Below the pieces are notes generated by a model. It had not been told where the DNA came from, made no database searches, and saw only the letters and a program-made list of their open reading frames with translations. Below are positions 1-8,826 of a stretch of DNA of 40,285 nucleotides, in pieces; position 1 is the first letter of the stretch, and the number at the start of each line of letters is the position of its first letter. A program made the position numbers and the translations under genes. This stretch comes from Rhodococcus sp. IEGM 1379 (GTDB lineage: Bacteria; Actinomycetota; Actinomycetes; Mycobacteriales; Mycobacteriaceae): contig NZ_JASHKR010000034.1 in assembly GCF_030056815.1 (NCBI RefSeq), positions 1-40,285 of the forward strand. The letters run 5' to 3'.

Positions 1-430
1 GCTGCCTCCAACGCTGAATTTTGAACGCCTGACGCGAACTCTCGGTCAGAGCTGACAGTGTGGTGCCGACCAACACGATCAAGAAGAAGATTCGAAGCGG
101 CGTGATCAACAGGACGTTGACCAGGCGCGCCGACGGGGTGAACGGCGTGATGTCGCCATACCCCGTCGTCGAGAGTGAGACCGTTGCGTAGTAGATGCAA
201 TCGAGGAGCGACAGTTCATTCTCCTGTGCATCGCGATACCCCGCGCGATCGATATACACGATCACGACGGCCGCAGCGAGTGCGCCGAGCGCGATCAGCA
301 CTCGCTTGTAGATGGCTCGGAATGGGCTGGTCTGTAGCTGCGGAATACGCAACACCCCGACAAGGGCGAAATCAGGCTGATCGGATAGGTCTTCCGACCT
401 GGTCAAACGCGCCCGGATTTTACCGGCCAT
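1..430 (-). CDS. Two-helix potassium channel family protein (C-terminus cut by window edge)
   Basis: Seen: the reverse strand is open from an ATG at 430 to base 1, giving 143 residues with no stop. A first hydrophobic helix (about residues 43-60) is followed by a pore loop with the K+ selectivity filter STTGYGD near residue 85, then a second hydrophobic helix (NVLLITPLRIFFLIVLVG). This is the M1-pore-M2 plan of KcsA/MthK-like channels, which conduct K+ across the plasma membrane as tetramers. The remainder, possibly a cytoplasmic RCK domain, lies outside the window. A purine-rich GAGAGA stretch precedes the ATG. By position it matches the cation-transporter gene Rv3200c next to adnB in M. tuberculosis (recalled). 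The family is certain from the filter; ion specificity and gating are inferred. Confidence 0.85.
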   Translation of the reverse strand, partial: MAGKIRARLTRSEDLSDQPDFALVGVLRIPQLQTSPFRAIYKRVLIALGALAAAVVIVYIDRAGYRDAQENELSLLDCIYYATVSLSTTGYGDITPFTPSARLVNVLLITPLRIFFLIVLVGTTLSALTESSRQAFKIQRWRQ

Positions 431-524
431 TCTTCGTCTCTCTCACTAATACTTACGCAATACTGATACGAACGTCGGGTTTACAGTAGTGGCACCGAAA
501 GCTGCCGTGAGGCAGGGTGGAGAA

Positions 525-926
525 ATGTCATCCTCGAGTTCGACATCCTCAGTCAGCCAAGCTGCTGCACTCCGACTCTCCGCACTTCTCCTCGGTGCGG
601 GAACAATGCATTTTGTTTCCCCCTCCTTCTTCGACAGCACCGTTCCCCGGCAACTGCCCGGGCAGGCTCGCACGTACACCCAGGTATCGGGCGTCGCGGA
701 ACTCGCGATCGGTGCGGCCCTGGCAATTCCGAAGACCCGCAAACTGGGAGCCGGCCTGGCCGCTGCACTTTTTGTGGCCGTATTTCCCGCCAATGTTCAG
801 ATGGCCGTGGACTGGAACCGGAGCAACAAGACCTCGACACTGCAGAAGGTCGGCTCGATTGCGCGTCTGCCACTCCAGATCCCCCTGGTGACCGAGGCAC
901 TGAAAGCGCGCCGCAACGCCGGCTAG
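525..926 (+). CDS. DoxX-like small membrane protein
   Basis: A 133-residue protein with about four hydrophobic segments (ALRLSALLLGAGTMHFV, ELAIGAALAI, LGAGLAAALFVAVFPANVQMAV and a C-terminal one). The MHFV...F...VP...P pattern near the N-terminus and the FPANVQMAVD segment are typical of DoxX/DoxD-like membrane proteins. Some family members take part in quinone or thiol redox chemistry, but the role here is unknown. The open frame extends to a GTG at 489; the ATG at 525 is preferred because GGTGGAG lies immediately upstream and the hydrophobic region begins shortly after. Its stop shares a CTAG palindrome with the stop of the convergent adnB gene, so the two genes overlap by three bases. Confidence 0.7.
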   Translation: MSSSSSTSSVSQAAALRLSALLLGAGTMHFVSPSFFDSTVPRQLPGQARTYTQVSGVAELAIGAALAIPKTRKLGAGLAAALFVAVFPANVQMAVDWNRSNKTSTLQKVGSIARLPLQIPLVTEALKARRNAG

Positions 927-3900
927 TCGTCTCCTCCGACTTCATCGCGGGCACCTGCTGTACGGATGAGGTGCGCGAGCGCTTCACCGTCCGGCAGGTT
1001 CTCGGGCGCAATGGTGCGTCCGGAGCGCACGTAGTGAAACGCCGCGCGCACCTTGTGCAGCGGGAAGACTTCCTTCCGTCCGGCAGTCCGGGCGCGCGCC
1101 GACATCAATTCTCCCCAGGCCACCCGATATGCCGCCAACTGCATGACCACGGCATCTTCGTTGGCGGCCGACGGTTCTGCACCCGTCTTCCAGTCGATGA
1201 CTGTCCAGCCGCCGTCTGCGTCAGCAAACACCGCATCAATGCGGCCACGCAAAACTGTTCCGGCGATGGATGTTTCGAAGGGAACTTCCACCTCGACGGG
1301 ACTGCGATTCGCCCACGGAGAGCGCAAGAACGCGTCTTGCAGCTTGACCAGATCCGTCTCCGGTCCGGCACCGGTGTCGGCGGCACCGGGCAACTCGTCC
1401 AGGTCGAGCAGTCTGGTCGCACCGAAACGTCGTTCGATCCAGGCGTGGAACGCCGTACCGCGCCGCGCCAATGGGTTAGGCGGATACGGCAAGGGTCGAC
1501 GCAACCGCGCCGCTAGTTCGTCCGGGTCAGCTTTGAGATCGACCAACTGGGTTACCGAAAGCTGTGCGGGAAGAATGACTTCGGCTCGCGCATTCGCTCG
1601 CGCCTCACGCTCTGCCAGGAGGACCTCGACGTCGGCTGCCCAGTTCTCGGGGTCGTACTCGGGCTCACTGTCGTACTCGGACTCACTGTCGGAGTCGGTC
1701 TCGTCCGTGGTTTCCGACAATGCCGCCAACACTGCCGCAGCACCGGCCTCCACCGCGCCGCGCCGGGAACCGAGTGGATCCGGTGGCCACTGCGCCGTTC
1801 TCGGCGTCGAAGCCAACGGGTTCTCGGTGTCGGGCTCGGGATCTTCGGCCCACGTCTCCACGGCACCGATGTCCGGGTTCTCGGTAACCATCTGGTGCAG
1901 TTCCGCCAAAAATTCCGACGGACCCTTGGGGTCGGATCCGGACTCTGCCCAGTGGTGAGCCGAAATAAACAGTGCCCGTTCAGTTCTGGTCAATGCGACA
2001 TAGAACAGTCGGCGATCCTCGTCGAGTCTGCGGTCCCCGAGCGCCTGCTTGTGCGCACCGATCGCATTCTGGAGATCCTTCCGGTTGTACACATTCTCGA
2101 GATCGAGCACTGGAACGCCGTCAGCCGAATCGGCGTCGACGGCGCGGTCCCCTCGCAATGACGGCGGCAGTTCGGCGAGCGCCCCGAGCCAGGATCCGGA
2201 AGCCGTGGACGACGGGAATACTCCGTCACTGACGTGCGGGACAGCAACCACTTCCCATTCCAGACCCTTGGCCGAGTGCACCGTCAGAATCTGCACACGA
2301 TCCGGCGCGACCTCCACTTCGCCTGGTGTGAGCCCTTTTTCGATCTGTTCGGCTGCGGCAAAGAAGGACAACATCCCGGTGAGGTTAGCCGTCGTCCGGG
2401 TTGCATAGTTGGCAACCACGTCGGCAAATGCGTCGAGGTGCTCGCGGCCCGCGGTGCCCAGCACCCCGAGCCTGGTTCGAGCGCCCGCTTCGATTCCGAT
2501 GCCCAGTACCCGCTCGACTTCTGCCACCAACTCGGTGAGCGGTTGCCCGATACGCTCACGCAACGACGCCAACTCTCCCGCAACGGCATTGATCCGCGCG
2601 TACCCGAGCGCCGAATAGTTTTCTGCAGCACCCGGATCCGAGATCGCGTCCACCAGTCCGGCCTGCTCAGCCTGCTCACCGGGAAGCGAATCCTGCACCG
2701 CTTCAGCCAGTGCAGCCGAATCCGTGACGGCACCCGCAGTGCCGTAGCCGGCCGAGATCGCAAGTTCCCGAGACCGCTTCGACAGTGCCGCCACATCTTT
2801 GGCACCGATCTGCCAGCGAGCTCCGGTGAGCAAGCGCACCGCGGCGCTGCCGGCCAATGGATCTGCGACTACCCGAAGCATGGCGATCACGTCGGCAACT
2901 TCGGGGGTATGCAGGAGTCCGCCGAGGCCGACAACCTCCACCGGCAACCCGGCGGCGCGTAATGCCTCGGCCAGTGGCGCCGCGTCGGCGTTTCGGCGAA
3001 TCAGAACTGCGGCCGTCGGCGGCGGGCGATTGTCTGCGCGCGCGGCCTCGTACTGCTGCGCAATTTTCTGCGCCACCCACAGTCGTTCCTGCTCCACGTC
3101 GTCGAGTAACGCGAGTCGGACATCGCCCGCGACTGCCCCCGGCCTCGCGCGCAGTGTGCTCACGGCAACCCCACGTCGGCGCAACGGCGCCGATGAGCGA
3201 TTTGCAAGCTCGAGCGCCTCGGGTGGGTTACGCCAACTCGTCAACAATTCGAGCGTCGGCGCCGGCTTTCCGTTGGCGAGTGGGAAATCTGTGGCGAAGC
3301 GTGGCAGATTGGCCGCCGACGCACCGCGCCAACCGTAAATGGACTGCATGGGGTCGCCCACGGCTGTCAAGGCCAGCCCGGCGTCGGTTCCACCGCCGAA
3401 CAGTGAGGACAGCAGTACTCGCTGAGCGTGTCCAGTGTCCTGGTACTCGTCGAGCAGCACCACCCGGAAGCGTCCTCGCTCGGCTTCTCCGACTTCGCGG
3501 TGCTCGGACGCGACACGCGCCGACAACGACATCTGACTGCCGAAATCGAGTGACCCCTCCCAACGCAGTGTCTCGGACAATCGAGCAACGAGCGGCAGGA
3601 GTTCGATGCGCTTGTGCTGAACGTCCAGATATCCGAGCAATTCTTGGCTGGGGCCGCCGCGCTGTTTCGGACCGGCCGGCAACGTGTGTATCAGCTTGTC
3701 GAGTTCTGCGTGCGCTCCGCGAAGTTGGTCCGGATCCACCAGATGCTCGGAAAGCTGACCGGCAAGTGCCAGAACGGTTTCCGTGATCGATCCCGGATTC
3801 TTGTCGGTATCGAGATCCCCGTCCCAGCCACTGACGACGCGATGCGCAACCTGCCACAGTTCGGTTTCGGACAGGAGCGTCGCGGAGGGTTCGATGGGCA

Positions 3901-4318
3901 GCAGTAGCCCATGTTCGGACAACAACCGCCCGGCATAGGCGTGATAGGTGCTGACCTCCGGTTCACCGGCCAGGATTCGCGCGCGCACTCCGCCGGCCGG
4001 ATCGAGGGCCCGCAGAACATCGGACCCGGCCAGCCGCGCCAACCGCTTGCGAATACGAGTGGTGAGTTGCTGCGCCGCTTTTCGGGTGAACGTCAAACCC
4101 AGCACTGCCTCGGGATCGACAAAACCGTTGGCGACCAGCCAGACGACACGCGCCGCCATCGTTTCGGTCTTGCCGGCACCGGCACCGGCGACAACCAGCG
4201 TGGGGCCGAGCGGCGCGGCAATGACCGCGGACTGCTCCGGCGTGGGTGGATGTTGCCCCAGTGCGACCGCAAGATCGACGGGATTGATCTTGGGTCGACG
4301 CGGCTTCTGCGCTGCCAT
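923..4318 (-). CDS. adnB: AdnB-type ATP-dependent helicase-nuclease subunit (UvrD/RecB fold)
   Basis: This 1131-residue protein resembles the AdnB subunit of the mycobacterial AdnAB motor-nuclease, which resects double-strand DNA ends for recombination. Visible superfamily 1A motifs: the TPEQ Q-motif at 26-29, Walker A GAGAGKT at 45-51, Walker B DEYQD at 290-294, motif III VGDPMQSIYGWRG, motif V TVHSAKGLEWE and motif VI FYVALTRTERAL. The C-terminal RecB-like nuclease shows GTAFHAWIERRF, GRIDAVF, VIDWKTG at 1040-1046 (metal-binding D1042, catalytic K1044) and QLAAYR. An acidic linker (SDSESEYDSEPEYDPE) separates motor and nuclease. Its ATG directly abuts the adnA stop (TAGATG), so the two subunits are co-translated. 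Both active sites look intact. AdnB is favoured over AddA or PcrA because of the partner gene, the length and the two-motor layout. Confidence 0.93.
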   Translation of the reverse strand: MAAQKPRRPKINPVDLAVALGQHPPTPEQSAVIAAPLGPTLVVAGAGAGKTETMAARVVWLVANGFVDPEAVLGLTFTRKAAQQLTTRIRKRLARLAGSDVLRALDPAGGVRARILAGEPEVSTYHAYAGRLLSEHGLLLPIEPSATLLSETELWQVAHRVVSGWDGDLDTDKNPGSITETVLALAGQLSEHLVDPDQLRGAHAELDKLIHTLPAGPKQRGGPSQELLGYLDVQHKRIELLPLVARLSETLRWEGSLDFGSQMSLSARVASEHREVGEAERGRFRVVLLDEYQDTGHAQRVLLSSLFGGGTDAGLALTAVGDPMQSIYGWRGASAANLPRFATDFPLANGKPAPTLELLTSWRNPPEALELANRSSAPLRRRGVAVSTLRARPGAVAGDVRLALLDDVEQERLWVAQKIAQQYEAARADNRPPPTAAVLIRRNADAAPLAEALRAAGLPVEVVGLGGLLHTPEVADVIAMLRVVADPLAGSAAVRLLTGARWQIGAKDVAALSKRSRELAISAGYGTAGAVTDSAALAEAVQDSLPGEQAEQAGLVDAISDPGAAENYSALGYARINAVAGELASLRERIGQPLTELVAEVERVLGIGIEAGARTRLGVLGTAGREHLDAFADVVANYATRTTANLTGMLSFFAAAEQIEKGLTPGEVEVAPDRVQILTVHSAKGLEWEVVAVPHVSDGVFPSSTASGSWLGALAELPPSLRGDRAVDADSADGVPVLDLENVYNRKDLQNAIGAHKQALGDRRLDEDRRLFYVALTRTERALFISAHHWAESGSDPKGPSEFLAELHQMVTENPDIGAVETWAEDPEPDTENPLASTPRTAQWPPDPLGSRRGAVEAGAAAVLAALSETTDETDSDSESEYDSEPEYDPENWAADVEVLLAEREARANARAEVILPAQLSVTQLVDLKADPDELAARLRRPLPYPPNPLARRGTAFHAWIERRFGATRLLDLDELPGAADTGAGPETDLVKLQDAFLRSPWANRSPVEVEVPFETSIAGTVLRGRIDAVFADADGGWTVIDWKTGAEPSAANEDAVVMQLAAYRVAWGELMSARARTAGRKEVFPLHKVRAAFHYVRSGRTIAPENLPDGEALAHLIRTAGARDEVGGDD
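1653..1688. repeat. 18-bp in-frame tandem duplication in the adnB acidic linker
   Basis: Two adjacent 18-bp copies (1653-1670 and 1671-1688) differ at one base, and a decayed partial third follows. In the adnB frame they encode the acidic repeat SEYDSE/PEYDPE between helicase and nuclease domains. The length is a multiple of three, so the repeat only lengthens a flexible linker. Confidence 0.75.
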
Positions 4319-7300
4319 CTAGGAACTCACCTGTCGTCCTTCGTCGTGCGCCGGGCAACTGGAACGGACCGGGCAGTGCCGGCATCCGTCGTTCACCCGG
4401 GCCAGATACTGCGGTCCCTGCGTAGCGGCGGCGGCGTTGTGGATGACGTCACGCCACATCTCGACAGCCTCAGCGGTGAGCGGGGGCTGGACACGCTGCG
4501 ACGCACCGTCCTTCTTGTTGGACTTGGCCACGAACACCAGTCGAGCACCACCGGGTTGAGCGGCGGGTTCACCGTCGATCGCGCCTTCTGCCGCTGCCAC
4601 CTGATACGCCGCCAACTGCGCGTGCGACTGCGCGGCCTCGTTGGTGACGGGATTTCGCGCGGTCTTGACGTCGACGATCACCGGACGCCCCTCGGTGTCC
4701 CGCTCGAGGCGATCGATACGGCCACGCAATTTGACGGCCGGTTGACCTTCTTCACGAGGTTCCAGGATTCCCTCGACGCCGACCTCCACCCCCACTTCGG
4801 TGAGCTCCCCACGCGTTGCGTTCATCCAGGCGGTGAACGTGGCCAACATTTCGCGGGTTCGATTGAGTTCGCGGCGGGAGTACCACTGCGAACCGAGATC
4901 GATGGATTCCCAGGCATTTTCGAGAGCCTTCTCCACCTGATCGGGCGGAATGCGACCGGCGAGCGCCTGAACCAAGGTGTGCACCAGAGTGCCCGCAATG
5001 GCATGCGTGTTGTCTCCGTCGGAGCCTCCGTGACGCTCGAATACCCAGCGGAGCGGGCATGTTTCGAGTAGTTCGATGGTGGACGGCGACAACGCGACCG
5101 GGCCGTCCTCGGGCTGCCACAACGGTGCCACCGTGCTGGGCGGCGCGGTTCCGTACCACTGATCGGGGTGCGCGCCGCGTACTCCGGCCGCGGCGAGGCG
5201 CGCCAATTGACGCGCGGCGCGGGCATGCTTCTCGGGATCTCCCTCAGCGAGGTCGGGATCGCACACCACACTGCGCAGTTGCGCCACGAGCGCCGGCAAG
5301 GACAACACCCGGGTATCACCGGGTTCTGGCACCACCACGGCAACCTCACCGAGACTATCGTCGAACTGATCACCGCGCAGTAGTTCGTCGACAAAGCGCG
5401 ACGGCACCAGATCGGTATCTCCCGAAGCAGATTCGACAGCCGTGACCAGCAGCCGACGACGAGCGCGGCTGCAGGCCACAAGAAACAGGCGACGCTCTTC
5501 AGCCAGCAGCGGCGCGGTTCTCGACAACCGTTCTTCGGCCGAGTCACTGCCGTCGGAGACTCCGTTGATCAGGTCGATCAACGCTTCAGTCCGCAGGAGC
5601 GACCCGCGGGCGCGCAGGCTCGGCCACAGACCTTCCTGAACACCCGCCACCGCGACCACGGCCCATTCACGTCCCGCCGCCGCATGGGCGCTGACCACGG
5701 TGACTGCGTCGGGAGCAATCACCGAACGGCTTCGCGAATCCGTCGGGATCTCCTGGCTGGTGAGATAGTCGACAAACCCCGCCAGTTGCGAACGCGGTAG
5801 TCGATCCACGTAATTGGCCGCCGCATCGAAGAGTGCAACGACGGCGTCGAGGTCACGATCGGCTTGCGACCCGATCGGACCGCCGCGCGCCGACGCTGCC
5901 GCCCACCGACGTTCGAGCCCGGTGGCCTGCCATGCGGCCCACAGGATTTCCTCGACACCGAGATTGCGCTCGAGTGGCACGCGGGCTTTGCGGAGCACGG
6001 ACAGCACTCGTTTGAGTGCAGCCGATTCGACATCGGTCAGCTTTGCTGTCAACCGCTTGGACTGCGCGCGGTCCTCGTCGATAAGGATGAGCCGCAACAG
6101 TTCTGCAGAATCGCGATCATTTCCGGCTGCCAGTTCGACGCGGCGCAGTCCTCGCCTCAAACGCCGCAGGGTGACAGGCTCGGCCCCGCCGATGGGACCG
6201 GACATGAGTGCCAAGGCGTCGTCTCCGGTGAAGCCGTCCCGGCCGAGGGCCCGCAGCAACAAAAGGAGTCCGGATACGCCATGCTGACGGGCCAGCGGCA
6301 GTTCGGTGGCCGCTGTCGTGACGGGTACACCGGCCGCGAGCAGCGCGCGTCGAAGCGGCGCCAGGGTGCGTGGCACCGAGCGCACGATGACGGCCATGTC
6401 GGACCACGGGATACCGTCGAGCAAGTGCGCGCGCCGCAGGGTGTCTGCCACCACCGCAGCTTCCTTTGCCGTGGTTCCCAGAACCCGAACGGAGGCGAAC
6501 GCCGGATTTTCGTCGGACAGATCGGCGGGAACTGCAATTCTGTGGGCGAGGTTGCCGGGTAGCCGGGCTGCGATTTTGGCGACGATCGACGCGACGTCGG
6601 CATTGTTGCGATACGTGGTCGGCAGAATAACCGCGCGTTCAGCTCCCCGATCAGCCAGATCGACCAGGAACCGGGAATCTGCTCCTCGGAAACCGAACAC
6701 CGATTGGTCGGGGTCACCGGCGATCACCGTGGTGCCGGTACCCGTTCCGATCAGCCGAACCAGTTGCGCTGCTTGCGGATCCAGATGCTGAGCGTCGTCG
6801 ACCAGAAGATGACGGATACGAGCACGCTCGGACCGCAGTAACTCCGGGTCGGTGGCAAAGGCCGTGAGCGCGGCACCGATCAGCTCGGCCGCATCCAAAG
6901 CCGGTGCCGTCGCCTCCGGCGCTTCGACGCCCACGGAACCGCGAAGCAGGACCCCTTGCTCGTAGGCCTCGGCGAATTGTCCCGCCGCCACCCACTCGGG
7001 CCGGTGTCGCTTCTTGCCCAGTTTGATCAGATCTTCCGGACCGAGTCCGCGCTCGTTGGCGCGCAGCATCAAATCGCGCAGTTCGACTGCAAACCCGTTC
7101 ATGCCGAGTGCTGGACGCAACCGCTCGGGCCAGTACTGCGCACCGTCCTCGATATCGCCGCGCAACATCTCGCGCAGCACCGAATCCTGTTCAGCTCCGG
7201 TAATCAGGCGCGGCGGCGCATTGCCGTGCGCGGCAGCCTGCAGTCGAAGGACCGCAAAGGCGTAGGAGTGGACAGTGCGCACCAGAGGTTCACGGGTGGC

Positions 7301-7660
7301 TTGTGGCCCCCGTTCCTGCTCGAACCCGAACAACCCCGCGGTGATCTGCTCCCGCACAGCCGTCGCCGCCCGACGCGACTGCGTGAGGACCAACACCGAC
7401 TCGGGATCCTCACCGCCGGAGATCTTCGCGACTGCCAGATCTACGAGAAGTGAAGACTTGCCGGTGCCCGGGCCACCCAGCACCTGCCAGGGATTCCACG
7501 AAGCGCCACCGAAAGCCAGCATGAACGGATCGTCTGCCGACTCGACAAACAGACGTGCCGTGCCTTTGTCCCAGGTGCGCGGCGGTAGCGTCGGCGCCGC
7601 TCGATGCACCAACCGCGCCCGCGGGATGGTGGATTTGCTGCGCACCGACGTCTCACTCAC
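4319..7660 (-). CDS. adnA: AdnA-type ATP-dependent helicase-nuclease subunit with Fe-S-stabilised nuclease
   Basis: A 1113-residue partner of AdnB. The motor has Walker A GGPGTGKS at 62-69, a divergent Walker B DDAQ at 288-291 in place of DEXQ, motif III AGDPDQSVFGFRG and motif VI FLVACSRARRRL. The C-terminal nuclease shows GRIDRLE, VDVKTA (D997, K999) and QLAAYQ. Four cysteines, C868 (in LLETCPLRW) and C1093, C1096 and C1102 at the extreme C-terminus, have the spacing of the AddB/AdnA-type [4Fe-4S] cluster that pins the nuclease domain. In mycobacteria the AdnA motor is known to be the less important of the two; the altered Walker B fits that asymmetry but does not prove it. The start is GTG at 7660, divergent from the hydrolase gene with a 64-bp gap. 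The gene is complete and followed without a gap by adnB. Confidence 0.93.
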   Translation of the reverse strand: MSETSVRSKSTIPRARLVHRAAPTLPPRTWDKGTARLFVESADDPFMLAFGGASWNPWQVLGGPGTGKSSLLVDLAVAKISGGEDPESVLVLTQSRRAATAVREQITAGLFGFEQERGPQATREPLVRTVHSYAFAVLRLQAAAHGNAPPRLITGAEQDSVLREMLRGDIEDGAQYWPERLRPALGMNGFAVELRDLMLRANERGLGPEDLIKLGKKRHRPEWVAAGQFAEAYEQGVLLRGSVGVEAPEATAPALDAAELIGAALTAFATDPELLRSERARIRHLLVDDAQHLDPQAAQLVRLIGTGTGTTVIAGDPDQSVFGFRGADSRFLVDLADRGAERAVILPTTYRNNADVASIVAKIAARLPGNLAHRIAVPADLSDENPAFASVRVLGTTAKEAAVVADTLRRAHLLDGIPWSDMAVIVRSVPRTLAPLRRALLAAGVPVTTAATELPLARQHGVSGLLLLLRALGRDGFTGDDALALMSGPIGGAEPVTLRRLRRGLRRVELAAGNDRDSAELLRLILIDEDRAQSKRLTAKLTDVESAALKRVLSVLRKARVPLERNLGVEEILWAAWQATGLERRWAAASARGGPIGSQADRDLDAVVALFDAAANYVDRLPRSQLAGFVDYLTSQEIPTDSRSRSVIAPDAVTVVSAHAAAGREWAVVAVAGVQEGLWPSLRARGSLLRTEALIDLINGVSDGSDSAEERLSRTAPLLAEERRLFLVACSRARRRLLVTAVESASGDTDLVPSRFVDELLRGDQFDDSLGEVAVVVPEPGDTRVLSLPALVAQLRSVVCDPDLAEGDPEKHARAARQLARLAAAGVRGAHPDQWYGTAPPSTVAPLWQPEDGPVALSPSTIELLETCPLRWVFERHGGSDGDNTHAIAGTLVHTLVQALAGRIPPDQVEKALENAWESIDLGSQWYSRRELNRTREMLATFTAWMNATRGELTEVGVEVGVEGILEPREEGQPAVKLRGRIDRLERDTEGRPVIVDVKTARNPVTNEAAQSHAQLAAYQVAAAEGAIDGEPAAQPGGARLVFVAKSNKKDGASQRVQPPLTAEAVEMWRDVIHNAAAATQGPQYLARVNDGCRHCPVRSSCPAHDEGRQVSS

Positions 7661-7724
7661 TCAGGCATTCCATCAGAAGGCACCGACAAGTCACGCATCG
7701 TCGGCGTCGGGCAAGATTGATCGT

Positions 7725-8501
7725 GTGACTGCTCTCCAGACCTATCTCTACGGCCCGTCCGGTGCGCCGGAGATCCTCGCGTTGCACGGCCTCACCGGCC
7801 ATGGCCGACGCTGGCAGTCGATGGCCGAGAATCAGCTTCCCGATGCTCGCTGGATCGCGCCGGATCTGCGTGGTCACGGCCATTCCACCTGGGCGCCGCC
7901 GTGGAACATCGAAGCTCACGTGGCCGACCTCCTCGATACTCTCGACGAACACGCAGCGGGTCCGGTTCTGGTAGTTGCACACTCGTTCGGCAGCGCCCTT
8001 GCGTTGCATCTGGCAGCGGCGGCACCTGATCGGGTCCGCGGACTCGTACTGCTCGATCCGGCGATCGGCCTCGACCCCGAATTCATGGGTCGCGTGGCAG
8101 AACTCACCATCGGATCACCCGATTACACCGACGCTGCGGAAGCTCGATCGGAGAAGGTCCACGGCTCGTGGGGCGAGGTTCCCACCGAGGTATTGGACGA
8201 GGAGTTCGCCCGGCATCTCGTCCACCTCGACAACGGCCGCGTCAACTGGCGACTGTCGACACCGGCCGTCGTCACTGCCTGGGGAGAACTCGCCCGGCCG
8301 TTGGTGCTGCCGCCGAGTTCGATGCCGACTGTCATCGTCCAGGCAATGAAGGTGCAACCGCCCTACGTCACCGCCGAGTTCCGCAGCGCCATGACCGATC
8401 GTCTCGGCCCCAATTTGACCGACGTCGCTTTCGACTGCGACCACATGGTCCCGCACGTGCGCGCCGACGAAGTTGCCGCGTTGATCCGTAAGTTGCTCTG
8501 A
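7725..8501 (+). CDS. Alpha/beta-hydrolase (LipV-like)
   Basis: A 258-residue alpha/beta-hydrolase. Seen: the oxyanion-hole motif LHGLTGHGRRW (around residue 20), the core motif APDLRGHGHS, the nucleophile elbow AHSFGSA (serine within H-S-F-G), LLDPAIGL after the following strand, and the C-terminal catalytic histidine in DCDHMVPH. These are typical of non-secreted esterase/lipase-like enzymes; no signal peptide is present, so it should act in the cytoplasm. The frame stays open far upstream (to 7275) through adnA antisense sequence. The GTG at 7725 is chosen because homology begins with TYLYGPSGAPEILALHG. By order it corresponds to lipV (Rv3203, recalled) beside adnA. Substrate unknown. Confidence 0.85.
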   Translation: MTALQTYLYGPSGAPEILALHGLTGHGRRWQSMAENQLPDARWIAPDLRGHGHSTWAPPWNIEAHVADLLDTLDEHAAGPVLVVAHSFGSALALHLAAAAPDRVRGLVLLDPAIGLDPEFMGRVAELTIGSPDYTDAAEARSEKVHGSWGEVPTEVLDEEFARHLVHLDNGRVNWRLSTPAVVTAWGELARPLVLPPSSMPTVIVQAMKVQPPYVTAEFRSAMTDRLGPNLTDVAFDCDHMVPHVRADEVAALIRKLL

Positions 8502-8512
8502 GAACTTCCGTC

Positions 8513-8812
8513 ATGGCTGCCACTACCGACGAACAGATCGAGGAGGTTCGCAGACTCATCGCCTCGATACCAGCCGGACGCGTCGCCACCTACGGCGACA
8601 TTGCCGACGCCGTCGGTCTTTCCAGCCCGCGAACGGTCGGGTGGATCATGCGGACCGACTCGTCCGACCTCCCGTGGCATCGGGTGCTGGGCGCATCGGG
8701 AAAACCCGCCGCACACCTGGCCCACCGACAGATCGCGAAGCTGGAACTCGAAGGCGTACCGATCAAGGACGGCCGGATCGACATGTCACGGGCGCGGCAC
8801 AACTTCCGATGA
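8513..8812 (+). CDS. Alkyltransferase-like protein (ATL), MGMT fold without the catalytic cysteine
   Basis: 99 residues covering only the DNA-binding C-terminal domain of O6-alkylguanine-DNA alkyltransferases. The active-site PCHR motif is PWHR here (residues 54-57), so W55 replaces the methyl-acceptor cysteine. Other family hallmarks remain: PAGRVATYGDIA with the nucleotide-flipping tyrosine Y27, and the arginine finger in SSPRTVGW (R40). ATL proteins bind O6-alkylguanine without repairing it and hand the lesion to nucleotide excision repair. The start ATG lies 11 bp after the hydrolase stop, suggesting one transcript. The stop codon overlaps an in-frame ATG (8809) of the next gene. It matches Rv3204 by position (recalled). 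Confidence 0.9.
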   Translation: MAATTDEQIEEVRRLIASIPAGRVATYGDIADAVGLSSPRTVGWIMRTDSSDLPWHRVLGASGKPAAHLAHRQIAKLELEGVPIKDGRIDMSRARHNFR

Positions 8813-8826
8813 GGCAGCATAGGTAC

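Noticed and set aside
1053-1958. 301-codon plus-strand open frame opposite adnB
   Set aside because: Ser/Arg-rich antisense shadow of the AdnB nuclease and linker.
3911-5071. 386-codon plus-strand open frame opposite adnA/adnB
   Set aside because: High-GC antisense shadow: it lies over two helicase genes with clear motifs, has Arg/His-rich composition and no recognisable domain.
7275-7724. 150-codon upstream extension of the alpha/beta hydrolase
   Set aside because: It overlaps adnA in antisense and lacks similarity to hydrolases; the hydrolase fold starts after GTG 7725.
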